Made by a program: the position numbers and the translations under genes. A DNA stretch of 64,000 nt. Source: Marinobacter confluentis. Its GTDB lineage: Bacteria; Pseudomonadota; Gammaproteobacteria; Pseudomonadales; Oleiphilaceae. Each line of letters opens with the position of its first letter. The stretch's first letter is position 1. The stretch is from NCBI RefSeq assembly GCF_004785685.1, contig NZ_SRPF01000002.1, forward strand, positions 992,001 through 1,056,000. Reading direction: 5' to 3'. Shown here piece after piece: positions 36,832 through 44,432 of this stretch. The notes under the pieces are model-generated. The model had not been told where the DNA came from. It ran no database searches and worked only from the letters and a program-made list of their open reading frames with translations.

Positions 36832-38262
36832 TCAATTCGGCTCACAAGCATCGGTCTGAGTGTGAGGGCTCTCTTCAATGCGGTCAGCCAGATACCTGAT
36901 GGAATCTTTGACCTGAGCAGTTACTGGATTGGAGCCAGAAACTCTCAAACACCTAGCCGCACTCTTAGAAATAGAGAACATACTCCCAGGCGCAAAATAA
37001 ATGCGATGGCGCAACGCTTGTTCGTAGATTTCCTCCATATTGACGGTATATGGGAGGGTCACCCAAAACACGTAACCTCCATCTGGCACCGTACAGTGGG
37101 TACCCTCAGGAAAATGCCTGAGTACAAGGTCCCGAAGAGTATTTACGTTCCGTTGGTAGATCTTCCTCATCTTTCTCAGGTGTAGGTCATAGGTGCCGCA
37201 GTCAAGAAAATCTGCGACAGCAATTTGCGTAATTGCCGGGCACGACAAATTTAGAAAGTACTTCTGATTAGCAATTGAATGGTAATGGCGGCCAGGGTGA
37301 ATCCATCCGGCCCTTAGGCCTGGCGAAATGGTCTTAGAAAAAGAGCTGCAATAAATCACAGATCCGTCTGTATCTAGGGCTTTTAGTGGAGTTGGCCGAG
37401 ATTTGCCGTGGAAGATGTCCCCATAAACATCATCCTCAATTATGGCGACGTCTGACTTTTTGCAAATGTCTATCAGGCTTTGTTTGTCCTCATCGGAGAG
37501 AGAGTATCCCGTGGGGTTGCTACAGTTCGCAGAGACACAAAGTGCTTTGATCTCAAAATTACGCGTGGCAAATTCAAGTGTGTCGAGACTGATCGGGCCA
37601 TGAGGGAAACAGGGAATCTCGACAACCTGGAGTTCAAGCATTTTAAGGGCATGCAAGATCCCCGGGTAAGATGGGGACGCAATAGCAACTGTATCCCCTT
37701 TGTTGGTCAGGGCCGCCAGAGCAATCATGACGGCTTCTTGGGCACCATTGGTCGCAATAATGTCTGAACCGGTTGAGTTGACACCTATATTCGACATTCT
37801 GCGGGCGATTGCTGAGAGATAGGCAGGGGTTCCGGGAAACCAGTAATTGAGCGTCTCTGAAGTTCGCCTTGCAGCCCTCAGAAGTGACTTTTGTATTTGT
37901 CGATTAGGCAAATATTCATCTGCGGGAATGGCAGATCCAAGAGGAACTGCATGGTTCTGGTTCAGTGTCGCGAGGTCTCTAATAAATATATTGTCAGCGA
38001 GATTTTTGGGAACTGGCTCATATTCGCGGTGTCGTTCTACATCTTTGAGCACACGCGAAGATGCAAAATAACCAACGCGATCTTTAGCTTCGATGATTCC
38101 CTGGCTCTCAAGCAACCTGAGAGCAGCCGTGATTGTAGTAATGCTGACGCCATATGTGAGCGCCAAATCACGAATGCTTGGAATCTTGCCGCCCAGTCGG
38201 TATTCCGAATCTATGACCAGCTTCTTAATTTTTTCGGCAATTGCCTGATACTTCCTGTTCAT
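36832..38262 (-). CDS. MocR-type transcriptional regulator (GntR + aminotransferase)
   Basis: A 476-residue PLP-dependent regulator when started at ATG 38262 (AGGA just upstream). The N-terminus is a GntR winged helix (KIPSIRDLALTYGVSITTI), and residues from about 100 form a fold-type I aminotransferase with VAIASPSYPG, VAIIEDDVYGDIFHG and the PLP lysine in YCSSFSKTISPGLRAGW. MocR proteins sense PLP or amino-derived ligands and control neighbouring genes, so it likely governs the downstream methyltransferase/ABM/NIPSNAP cluster. A longer GTG start at 38301 is less likely. Confidence 0.85.
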   Translation of the reverse strand: MNRKYQAIAEKIKKLVIDSEYRLGGKIPSIRDLALTYGVSITTITAALRLLESQGIIEAKDRVGYFASSRVLKDVERHREYEPVPKNLADNIFIRDLATLNQNHAVPLGSAIPADEYLPNRQIQKSLLRAARRTSETLNYWFPGTPAYLSAIARRMSNIGVNSTGSDIIATNGAQEAVMIALAALTNKGDTVAIASPSYPGILHALKMLELQVVEIPCFPHGPISLDTLEFATRNFEIKALCVSANCSNPTGYSLSDEDKQSLIDICKKSDVAIIEDDVYGDIFHGKSRPTPLKALDTDGSVIYCSSFSKTISPGLRAGWIHPGRHYHSIANQKYFLNLSCPAITQIAVADFLDCGTYDLHLRKMRKIYQRNVNTLRDLVLRHFPEGTHCTVPDGGYVFWVTLPYTVNMEEIYEQALRHRIYFAPGSMFSISKSAARCLRVSGSNPVTAQVKDSIRYLADRIEESPHTQTDACEPN

Positions 38263-38418
38263 TCCTGAATCCAGTAACTCTCCATTGCCTAAAGCTATCA
38301 CGCCACTGATTCGTGGAACTACAGGACTTTTCTCCCCTCAACAGCACAGATCTCGCTCATCTAATCAGCACAGACCCGAAAATAGCACTCGTGTCCGTTT
38401 CATTCGTCCATGAGCTGA

Positions 38419-38469
38419 CTACGTTGCTGCCCAATCAGTTTCATTAATGTTGGGAGGTCAGCAACGTAG
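38419..38469. repeat. Inverted repeat before the DUF1127-like gene
   Basis: CTACGTTGCTG (38419-38429) and CAGCAACGTAG (38459-38469) form a perfect 11-base inverted repeat with a 29-base loop in the divergent gap between mocR and the DUF1127-like gene. It could be a regulator operator or an mRNA hairpin over the leader; the sequence alone does not decide. Confidence 0.5.
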
Positions 38470-38480
38470 GGGGTAGCATC

Positions 38481-38729
38481 ATGAAATTGGACGTATTAAT
38501 AAGGGCGTACAGAAAATATCGCTATCGGAACTGGATAAAATCTACGCTTGCGCAGAAAAATGGAAGAGCTCACCTGCAACGTTTGGAGGATGACATTGGT
38601 GTTGATCGAGGTTACTTCGCAAACGAGGCGAAAGGGAGTTTTTTGACAGATATCGTCGATTCGGTCTCAGTTAGGCGTCAGCGGAGACAAATCCGGCATA
38701 GCTCCGCTCAATCAGATAAACACTGCTAA
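38481..38729 (+). CDS. DUF1127-like small basic protein
   Basis: An 82-residue basic protein. The segment LQRLEDDIGVDRGYFANEA resembles the DUF1127/YjiS pattern (DIG-x-x-R), preceded by an Arg/Lys/Tyr-rich helix (RAYRKYRYRNWIK). GGGGG lies eight to twelve bases upstream of the ATG. Small DUF1127 proteins act in RNA-linked regulation and phosphate or carbon metabolism in alphaproteobacteria, but no function can be stated here. It diverges from the mocR gene across a region with an inverted repeat. Confidence 0.5.
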   Translation: MKLDVLIRAYRKYRYRNWIKSTLAQKNGRAHLQRLEDDIGVDRGYFANEAKGSFLTDIVDSVSVRRQRRQIRHSSAQSDKHC

Positions 38730-38756
38730 CTATCTGCCAATGTGGCTATTCGGCTT

Positions 38757-38775
38757 GGTCGCAAAGCGAACATTC
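38757..38775 (+). repeat. Island-edge direct repeat, right copy
   Basis: GGTCGCAAAGCGAACATTC, two mismatches from the left copy at 34521-34539, also preceded by GCTATTCGG (38745-38753). Confidence 0.6.
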
Positions 38776-38825
38776 AAGCGGCTGGAGCAATACTCTCCCC
38801 CCGCTGTATTAAGCCTCTTTTTTAG

Positions 38826-38841
38826 GAATGTTCGCAGCGAC
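38826..38841 (-). repeat. Inverted third copy of the island-edge motif
   Basis: GAATGTTCGCAGCGAC, whose reverse complement GTCGCTGCGAACATTC matches the right copy at 38757-38775 apart from a short internal change. The two form an inverted repeat around a 50-base segment ahead of the AFG1-like gene. Confidence 0.55.
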
Positions 38842-38974
38842 AGGGCAGAACCCGGGGCTTGTCGAATAGAGGAGGTGTGTCAGGGTTAATTTGATACCCA
38901 TACAGAAATCTAGCGTACCAAACCACCATGTTAATAAACTCATCAGTTCCATGATGAAGACTGTGATGGAGAAT

Positions 38975-40438
38975 ATGACAGCACAACATCGCGTCGCTTG
39001 GCGGTCCTTCCCGACAGGCCCCGTGACAGCAGCGTATAAACGCATGGTGGATGCGGGGGAGGTGCGACGAGATGACGCGCAGGTCGCTTTGGCGGCAAAA
39101 TTCGATGCCCTGCACGGTTCTCTTACCTCGCTCCCACCAGTACCAGTACGCAGCGACGAACCGACAGAGGGCAGCTTTAAAAACAGCAGTCCACTGTTAC
39201 GGTTACTGGCGCGATCCTTGGCACACGCTCAGTCTTTTCTTCGAAAGAAGTTCCATTTGTGGTCTTTTGGTCCACCACCGCGAGGCATATACATTCATGG
39301 ACCGGTCGGGGTCGGCAAGAGCTTTCTAATGGATCTCTTTTACGCGTCGGTTTCTGTTCCTGATGATAATTCTTGCTGTACTAATGACAGCCACAAACAC
39401 ATAAACATAACCAAACGCCGCGCCCACTTTCACGAATTCATGCTAGACGTCCATCATCGAATCTTTGTCTACAAACAGGAACACCCACAAGGTGATGCAA
39501 TCCCCGTCATCGCGCAACAATTGGCACAAGAAGCCCAACTCCTCTGTTTCGATGAATTTCAAGTGACAGACGTTGCCGATGCCATGATTTTGAAGCGACT
39601 GTTTTTATTATTATTGGATTTGAATGTGGTGGTAGTGGCTACCTCGAATCGCTCTCCCGATGCCTTGTATGAGGGAGGCATTAACCGCTCCCTCTTTTTG
39701 CCATTCATCGACATGCTAAAACACACATTCGACATTTTTTCCATGGGGGATTCCGGCAAGGATTATCGACTTGAAAATCGAGCGGATGGTCAATCCTATT
39801 TTTGGTCAAACAGTGATATTCATGGCGATAATAATACTAACAACAACATACAGGCGCAGTTGGAAGAAATATTTGGTAGCACTGCATCCGGAACTGAGGC
39901 CGAGATCATTCCCGTCCTCTTTGGTCGCACCGTCCAGGTGACCCGATTGAATGACCGGTGCGCCTGGTTTGACTTTTCCGAGTTGTGCTACCAACCGCTC
40001 GGGGCGGCCGATTATATTTCTCTCTGCCGCCGATTTCCGGTCATCATCATGGAGCGCGTCCCCCAACTGGACGCCAATCACCTCAACGAAGCACGACGAT
40101 TCGTGACCCTCATTGACGCGTGTTATGAATCTCGCACCCGCTTGGTGCTGGCGGCACAAGTCCCGCTCGACGAGTTGTTTGTTGATTTTGAAGCGCAAGT
40201 CGAAAGCAGCGACAGAGATGAAGAATTGATAGTCAATGAAAAGGGAGGAAACTCAAGTTCCTTTGCGACCACCATGATTCGCACCAAAGAGGGAGAATAT
40301 TATGAGTGGTCGGCGACGGGTCGAATTGGCGTGTCACTGGCACAACTATCGTCCGCCAATGATCTCGCCTTTTCCTTTCGACGAGCCGCGTCTCGGTTGG
40401 TTGAAATGGGAGGAAATGAATGGGGACGGCAATTTTGA
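38975..40438 (+). CDS. AFG1/ZapE-family ATPase of eukaryotic appearance
   Basis: A 488-residue AAA-like ATPase. Walker A GPVGVGKS (about residues 109-116), Walker B LLCFDEF (about 189-195), QVTDVADAMILKRLF and SNRSPDALYEGG mark the AFG1/ZapE family. The domain start GPVTAAYKRMVDAGEVRRDD is intact. Compared with bacterial ZapE of about 370 residues, this one has low-complexity insertions (one near 130-145, one near 265-280 with NNTNNNIQ) and a long C-terminal EYYEWSATGRIGVSLAQLS then AFSFRRAASRLVEM, as in mitochondrial AFG1 of algae or plants. The reading continues upstream to 38891 without an ATG until 38951; ATG 38975 has GGAG four bases before it. Codon use is markedly less GC-rich than its neighbours. 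It may be transferred from a eukaryote; assembly chimaera must be ruled out. Confidence 0.78.
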   Translation: MTAQHRVAWRSFPTGPVTAAYKRMVDAGEVRRDDAQVALAAKFDALHGSLTSLPPVPVRSDEPTEGSFKNSSPLLRLLARSLAHAQSFLRKKFHLWSFGPPPRGIYIHGPVGVGKSFLMDLFYASVSVPDDNSCCTNDSHKHINITKRRAHFHEFMLDVHHRIFVYKQEHPQGDAIPVIAQQLAQEAQLLCFDEFQVTDVADAMILKRLFLLLLDLNVVVVATSNRSPDALYEGGINRSLFLPFIDMLKHTFDIFSMGDSGKDYRLENRADGQSYFWSNSDIHGDNNTNNNIQAQLEEIFGSTASGTEAEIIPVLFGRTVQVTRLNDRCAWFDFSELCYQPLGAADYISLCRRFPVIIMERVPQLDANHLNEARRFVTLIDACYESRTRLVLAAQVPLDELFVDFEAQVESSDRDEELIVNEKGGNSSSFATTMIRTKEGEYYEWSATGRIGVSLAQLSSANDLAFSFRRAASRLVEMGGNEWGRQF

Positions 40439-40600
40439 AGGCCAAGATCACCCTCAGCAACCAAGTCGATCATGAGTTTCTGAGGTCTGAAAATGACGGC
40501 GATCAGAAAGGCGTTCCAGGGAAAATCGCGCTAAAAGGGCCACTTTCCAGTGTAGGCTCGCAGCCAGTCCACGGCGTTATAAACATCAAAGCTCAGACGC

Positions 40601-40637
40601 AAAAAAGCCCCGCAGGGTTCAACCGGCGGGGCTTTTT
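40601..40637. terminator. Bidirectional terminator (AFG1-like gene / aceA)
   Basis: AAAAAAGCCCCGC, an 11-base loop, then GCGGGGCTTTTT. It serves the converging aceA gene and the AFG1-like gene. The 160 bases before it (40439-40600) hold no supported gene. Confidence 0.9.
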
Positions 40638-40700
40638 GTGGGCGACTCCCGGCGAACCGGGAGCGACAACTTCTTTCTAAACGTCGTTCAAGACTGGGTC

Positions 40701-42290
40701 TTAGAACTGGTTCATAGTGTTGTCTTTACCACCAGCCTTCAGGGCTGCATCACCTGCGAAGAACTCTTTGTGGTCATCGCCGATGTTGGAACCGGCCATG
40801 TCCTGGTGCTTCACGGTTGCGATACCCTGACGGATTTCCTTGCGCTGTACACCAGCAACGTAAGCCAGCATGCCTTCTTCACCGAAGTAGCCTTTGGCCA
40901 GGTTGTCGGTAGACAGGGCCGCCGTGTGGTAAGTCGGCAGAGTGATCAGGTGGTGGAAGATACCTGCTTCACGGGCACCGTCACGCTGGAAGTTGGCCGT
41001 CCACTGGTCAGCCAGCTTGCCAAGATCAGTGTCGTCGTACTTGGCGTTCATCAGGTCGGCGCGCTCGTAAGCAGATACGTCCTTGCCTTCTTCTTTCCAG
41101 GCATCGAACACCTGCTGGCGGAAGTTCAGGGTCCAGTTGAACGACGGGCTGTTGTTGTAAACCAGTTTGGCGTCGGGAACCACTTCCTTGATGCGGTTAA
41201 CCATGGCAGCGATCTGGCCAACGTGGGGCTTCTCGGTTTCGATCCACAGCAGGTCAGCGCCGTTCTGCAGGCTGGTGATACAGTCCAGAACTACACGGTC
41301 TTCGCCAGTGCCCGGCTTGAACTGGAACAGGCCGGAAGCCAGACGCTTCGGACGAACCAGCTTGCCGTTCTGCTTGATCACAACGTCGCCGTTGTTGATG
41401 TCTTCAGCCTTCTCGATCACTTCGCCATCGATGAAGCTGTTGTACTGGTCACCCAGATCGCCCGGCTCGTTGGTTACGGCGATCTTCTGGGTCAGGCCAG
41501 CGCCCAGGGAGTCGGTACGGGCAACGATGACACCATCGTCAACGCCCAGCTCAAGGAACGCCAGACGAACAGCGTTGATCTTGGACAGGAAGTCGGCGTG
41601 GGGAACGGTCACTTTGCCGTCCTGGTGGCCGCACTGCTTCTCATCAGAGACCTGGTTTTCGATCTGGATGCAGCAGGCACCGGCTTCGATCATCTGCTTG
41701 GCCAGCAGGTAGGTCGCTTCGGCGTTACCGAAACCAGCGTCGATGTCGGCAATGATCGGCACAACGTGAGTTTCGTGGTTGTCGATCTGCTTGATCAGCT
41801 GGTCAGCCTTGGCGTTGTCGCCGGCTTTCTGGGCTTCTTCCAGAGCACGGAACAGATGGTTCAGTTCCCATGCGTCGGCCTGGCGAAGGAAGGTGTACAG
41901 TTCTTCGATCAGACCGGAAACGGCAGTCTTCTCGTGCATGGACTGGTCAGGCAGCGGGCCGAACTCGGAGCGCAGGGCGGCAACCATCCAGCCAGACAGG
42001 TAGAGGTAACGACGCTTGGTGGAACCAAAGTGCTTCTTGATGGACAGCATTTTCTGCTGGCCAATGAAGCCGTGCCAGCAACCCAGGGACTGGGTGTACT
42101 GGGAAGTGTCCTTGTCGTAGTTAGCCATGTCTTCGCGCATGATCTTGGCGGTGTACTTGGCAATGTCCAGACCAGTCTTGAATTTGTTCTGGGCGCGCAT
42201 GCGGGCCGCGTGCTCAGGCTTGATGGCGTTCCAGGTGGGGTTCTGCTTCAGAATGGAAGCAATGGCGTCTACGTCGTTTGCGTATGGCAT
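40701..42290 (-). CDS. aceA: Isocitrate lyase
   Basis: A 529-residue glyoxylate-shunt enzyme splitting isocitrate into succinate and glyoxylate. Seen are LSGWMVAALRSEFGPLPDQS, the metal-binding ADIDAGFGNAEATYLL and the catalytic-cysteine segment DEKQCGHQDGKVTVPH, a variant of the canonical KKCGH. This length and KQCGH form are those of the larger isocitrate lyases of Pseudomonas and Marinobacter. It allows growth on acetate, fatty acids and alkanes. It stands alone with an AT-rich leader region at 42291-42485. Confidence 0.95.
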   Translation of the reverse strand: MPYANDVDAIASILKQNPTWNAIKPEHAARMRAQNKFKTGLDIAKYTAKIMREDMANYDKDTSQYTQSLGCWHGFIGQQKMLSIKKHFGSTKRRYLYLSGWMVAALRSEFGPLPDQSMHEKTAVSGLIEELYTFLRQADAWELNHLFRALEEAQKAGDNAKADQLIKQIDNHETHVVPIIADIDAGFGNAEATYLLAKQMIEAGACCIQIENQVSDEKQCGHQDGKVTVPHADFLSKINAVRLAFLELGVDDGVIVARTDSLGAGLTQKIAVTNEPGDLGDQYNSFIDGEVIEKAEDINNGDVVIKQNGKLVRPKRLASGLFQFKPGTGEDRVVLDCITSLQNGADLLWIETEKPHVGQIAAMVNRIKEVVPDAKLVYNNSPSFNWTLNFRQQVFDAWKEEGKDVSAYERADLMNAKYDDTDLGKLADQWTANFQRDGAREAGIFHHLITLPTYHTAALSTDNLAKGYFGEEGMLAYVAGVQRKEIRQGIATVKHQDMAGSNIGDDHKEFFAGDAALKAGGKDNTMNQF

Positions 42291-42485
42291 GATCTCAGTC
42301 CTGTTTTCTAAGGTTTGAGGTGCTCTTCAAGTGCTGCTTTAAAAGCGACTTCCGTGCGTCAGCGGGCGATCAAAAAACAACCAGAGAGCTGACGTTGGCG
42401 ACCACTTTAAAACGTTTGTTTTTATAATTGAAATTTATATTATCTATATTCGGCATTTTTCTGGTGAATGTCCGTCGAGGCCATT

Positions 42486-44432
42486 TCAGGTCCGGCACAG
42501 AACGATGAGGCGGTCTTCGTTATCCAGGTCCAGATACTCGTCGCGGGGCGGATTGAGGCTGACATGACGACCCCGTTCATTAGCCTGACTGCGCCAGACG
42601 CCCAGCGCCACCTCACCCTGCTCCGCCATTACTTTTTCCAGAACCTGAAAATCCGCGCTGGCCGGCAAGGGGTAATCCTGAGGGTCGCGAAACTGGATCT
42701 CGGCGCCACCCACGGTAAACAGCTCATCCAGCACCACCCGCAGCTCCCGACGCAAGGCCACCTGGGCCAGTACGTGGCTGACAATCATCGGGCTGATCAT
42801 CATTTCGCTCTGATGGCCGGTCAACAGGTCACGGTTGTCCGGGTCGCTGAGTTCCATCAGTAACTGTGGGCGTTTACCACCTTCGCTGAGCAGGTCTTCC
42901 AGTTGCAGATAACCCACCATGGCCCGGGCATCCGCTTCCTCGCCTGAAGCCAGCCGGTCGCTGCTGAGCAGCAGAATGGCGTCGTAATTCAACGGGCCAA
43001 CCCGGCGCAACTCGCCTTCCACCATGTAATCAGCCTCCACATGGCGGCAGACCACCCGGCCCGGCTCGGTCAGGTATCGGTTAATCTCCTGTTCACGCTC
43101 CGGGGCGGGCACCACCGAAACCACATCGACTTCAAATCGCTTCTGGCTATAGCTGGAGAATTCATCGATCAGGCTGGGCACCCGACGGTTCCAGCCCAGT
43201 ACCAGCACCCGGTGAACGCGGTCCGAGGCTGCCACGGAGTGACTGGCCGATTCTGCGCGGCGAATCACAGGCAATGCTGGCACCTTTAGGTCAGGTTCGG
43301 TTTCAGCGTAGTCACGGGCCAGCATCACCACCCGGTCGGAAAGCTCAATCCGGGTGTCCGATGAGGCCGGCATCTGCACGTTCCAGCCCTTGCCAGCCTG
43401 TTTGAGAATGCCAAGCACAATGACCTTCGGGCGCTGCGAAGCCAATTCGCCCAGGGTCAGCCCCGCCAGGGAATCACCACCACGGATATAAAGCTCACAA
43501 CCTTCACCGGCGGTCAGCAACTCGTTAAAAATCTCCGAAAGCCCCGGATGCAGGATGTTCTGTACCATCAGCCGGCTGATGGTGGCATCACCGGCAACCA
43601 CCTCTATATCACCGGGATAAGCTCTCTCGATCACCGGGTGCTTGCGAACATCCTGAACCTCAGCCACTACAAAAGGCAGTGGCGCGTTGCGCTGGCGTGC
43701 CTGGGCAGCAATCGACAGCAGTGCCTTTACGGTTTCCACATCCGACGTCACCAGGCTGCCAGCCTCATGAGCCGCACTGGGCACGATCACTGCCGAGGCA
43801 TCCAGGCAGGCGACCCGCTGTAGTGAATCCGGCTGAATCGCGGCACCCGCTCGCAGAATGATCTGGCGAGCCTTGCGGCCGATGCCCGGCTCGCTTCGCA
43901 GCTCATGGACCTGGGCCGCAGACGCGGTCTCTGAGAGGACTACCAGCCGCAACCGGCTGGTGTCGTGTTTTTCCAGGAATCGCCGCATTCGGCCAGACGA
44001 TCCGAGCAGCTCCACCAGCAGTGGCATGGTCTGGCTGGTCCATCCCAGCACAACAATATGGTTTCGCAGGGTAACCGGTGTCAGCCCGCGCTCCAGATCT
44101 GTCATCTTGGCAATCAACCAGCGGGTCAGGATGGCAACCAGGGTGCCCATGAACACCACGTAGCCGCTGACGGTCAGAATCGTTGACACGAAGCGCTTCC
44201 AGTTACCCACATCATCGCCCAGGTAACCGGGATCGGTCAGCCGCAGAAACGCCCACCAGATGGCATCGCCCACATCGCTGAACGAGTCCCCCAACGGAAG
44301 CACCAGCAGGCCACCGATCAGCGAGATCAGACCAATGAATACACCCACCACCAGAAGCTGGAAGCCAGCCCCTTTGACGAGCTGGCGCTCTACCAGAAAT
44401 TTAACGCGATCAATGAGTCGGAATGGCAGCAT
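42486..44432 (-). CDS. CASTOR/POLLUX-type ion channel with NAD-binding domains
   Basis: A 648-residue membrane protein of the family of plant CASTOR, POLLUX and DMI1 channels. Residues 1-115 hold membrane helices (FQLLVVGVFIGLISLIGGLLVL and STILTVSGYVVFMGTLVAIL) and a pore-like loop FLRLTDPGYLGDD. The rest comprises RCK-like domains, including HIVVLGWTSQTMPLLVELLG and a second VLVLGWNRRVPSLIDEF. The start overlaps the end of the SulP gene by 23 bases, so both are translationally coupled. By homology it conducts K, Ca or another cation; the bacterial role is unclear. Confidence 0.85.
   Translation of the reverse strand: MLPFRLIDRVKFLVERQLVKGAGFQLLVVGVFIGLISLIGGLLVLPLGDSFSDVGDAIWWAFLRLTDPGYLGDDVGNWKRFVSTILTVSGYVVFMGTLVAILTRWLIAKMTDLERGLTPVTLRNHIVVLGWTSQTMPLLVELLGSSGRMRRFLEKHDTSRLRLVVLSETASAAQVHELRSEPGIGRKARQIILRAGAAIQPDSLQRVACLDASAVIVPSAAHEAGSLVTSDVETVKALLSIAAQARQRNAPLPFVVAEVQDVRKHPVIERAYPGDIEVVAGDATISRLMVQNILHPGLSEIFNELLTAGEGCELYIRGGDSLAGLTLGELASQRPKVIVLGILKQAGKGWNVQMPASSDTRIELSDRVVMLARDYAETEPDLKVPALPVIRRAESASHSVAASDRVHRVLVLGWNRRVPSLIDEFSSYSQKRFEVDVVSVVPAPEREQEINRYLTEPGRVVCRHVEADYMVEGELRRVGPLNYDAILLLSSDRLASGEEADARAMVGYLQLEDLLSEGGKRPQLLMELSDPDNRDLLTGHQSEMMISPMIVSHVLAQVALRRELRVVLDELFTVGGAEIQFRDPQDYPLPASADFQVLEKVMAEQGEVALGVWRSQANERGRHVSLNPPRDEYLDLDNEDRLIVLCRT

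Noticed and set aside
40638..42311. Long plus-strand open frame of more than 500 codons
   Set aside because: It is the antisense shadow of aceA, produced by strong codon bias; no family motif and no ribosome-binding site.
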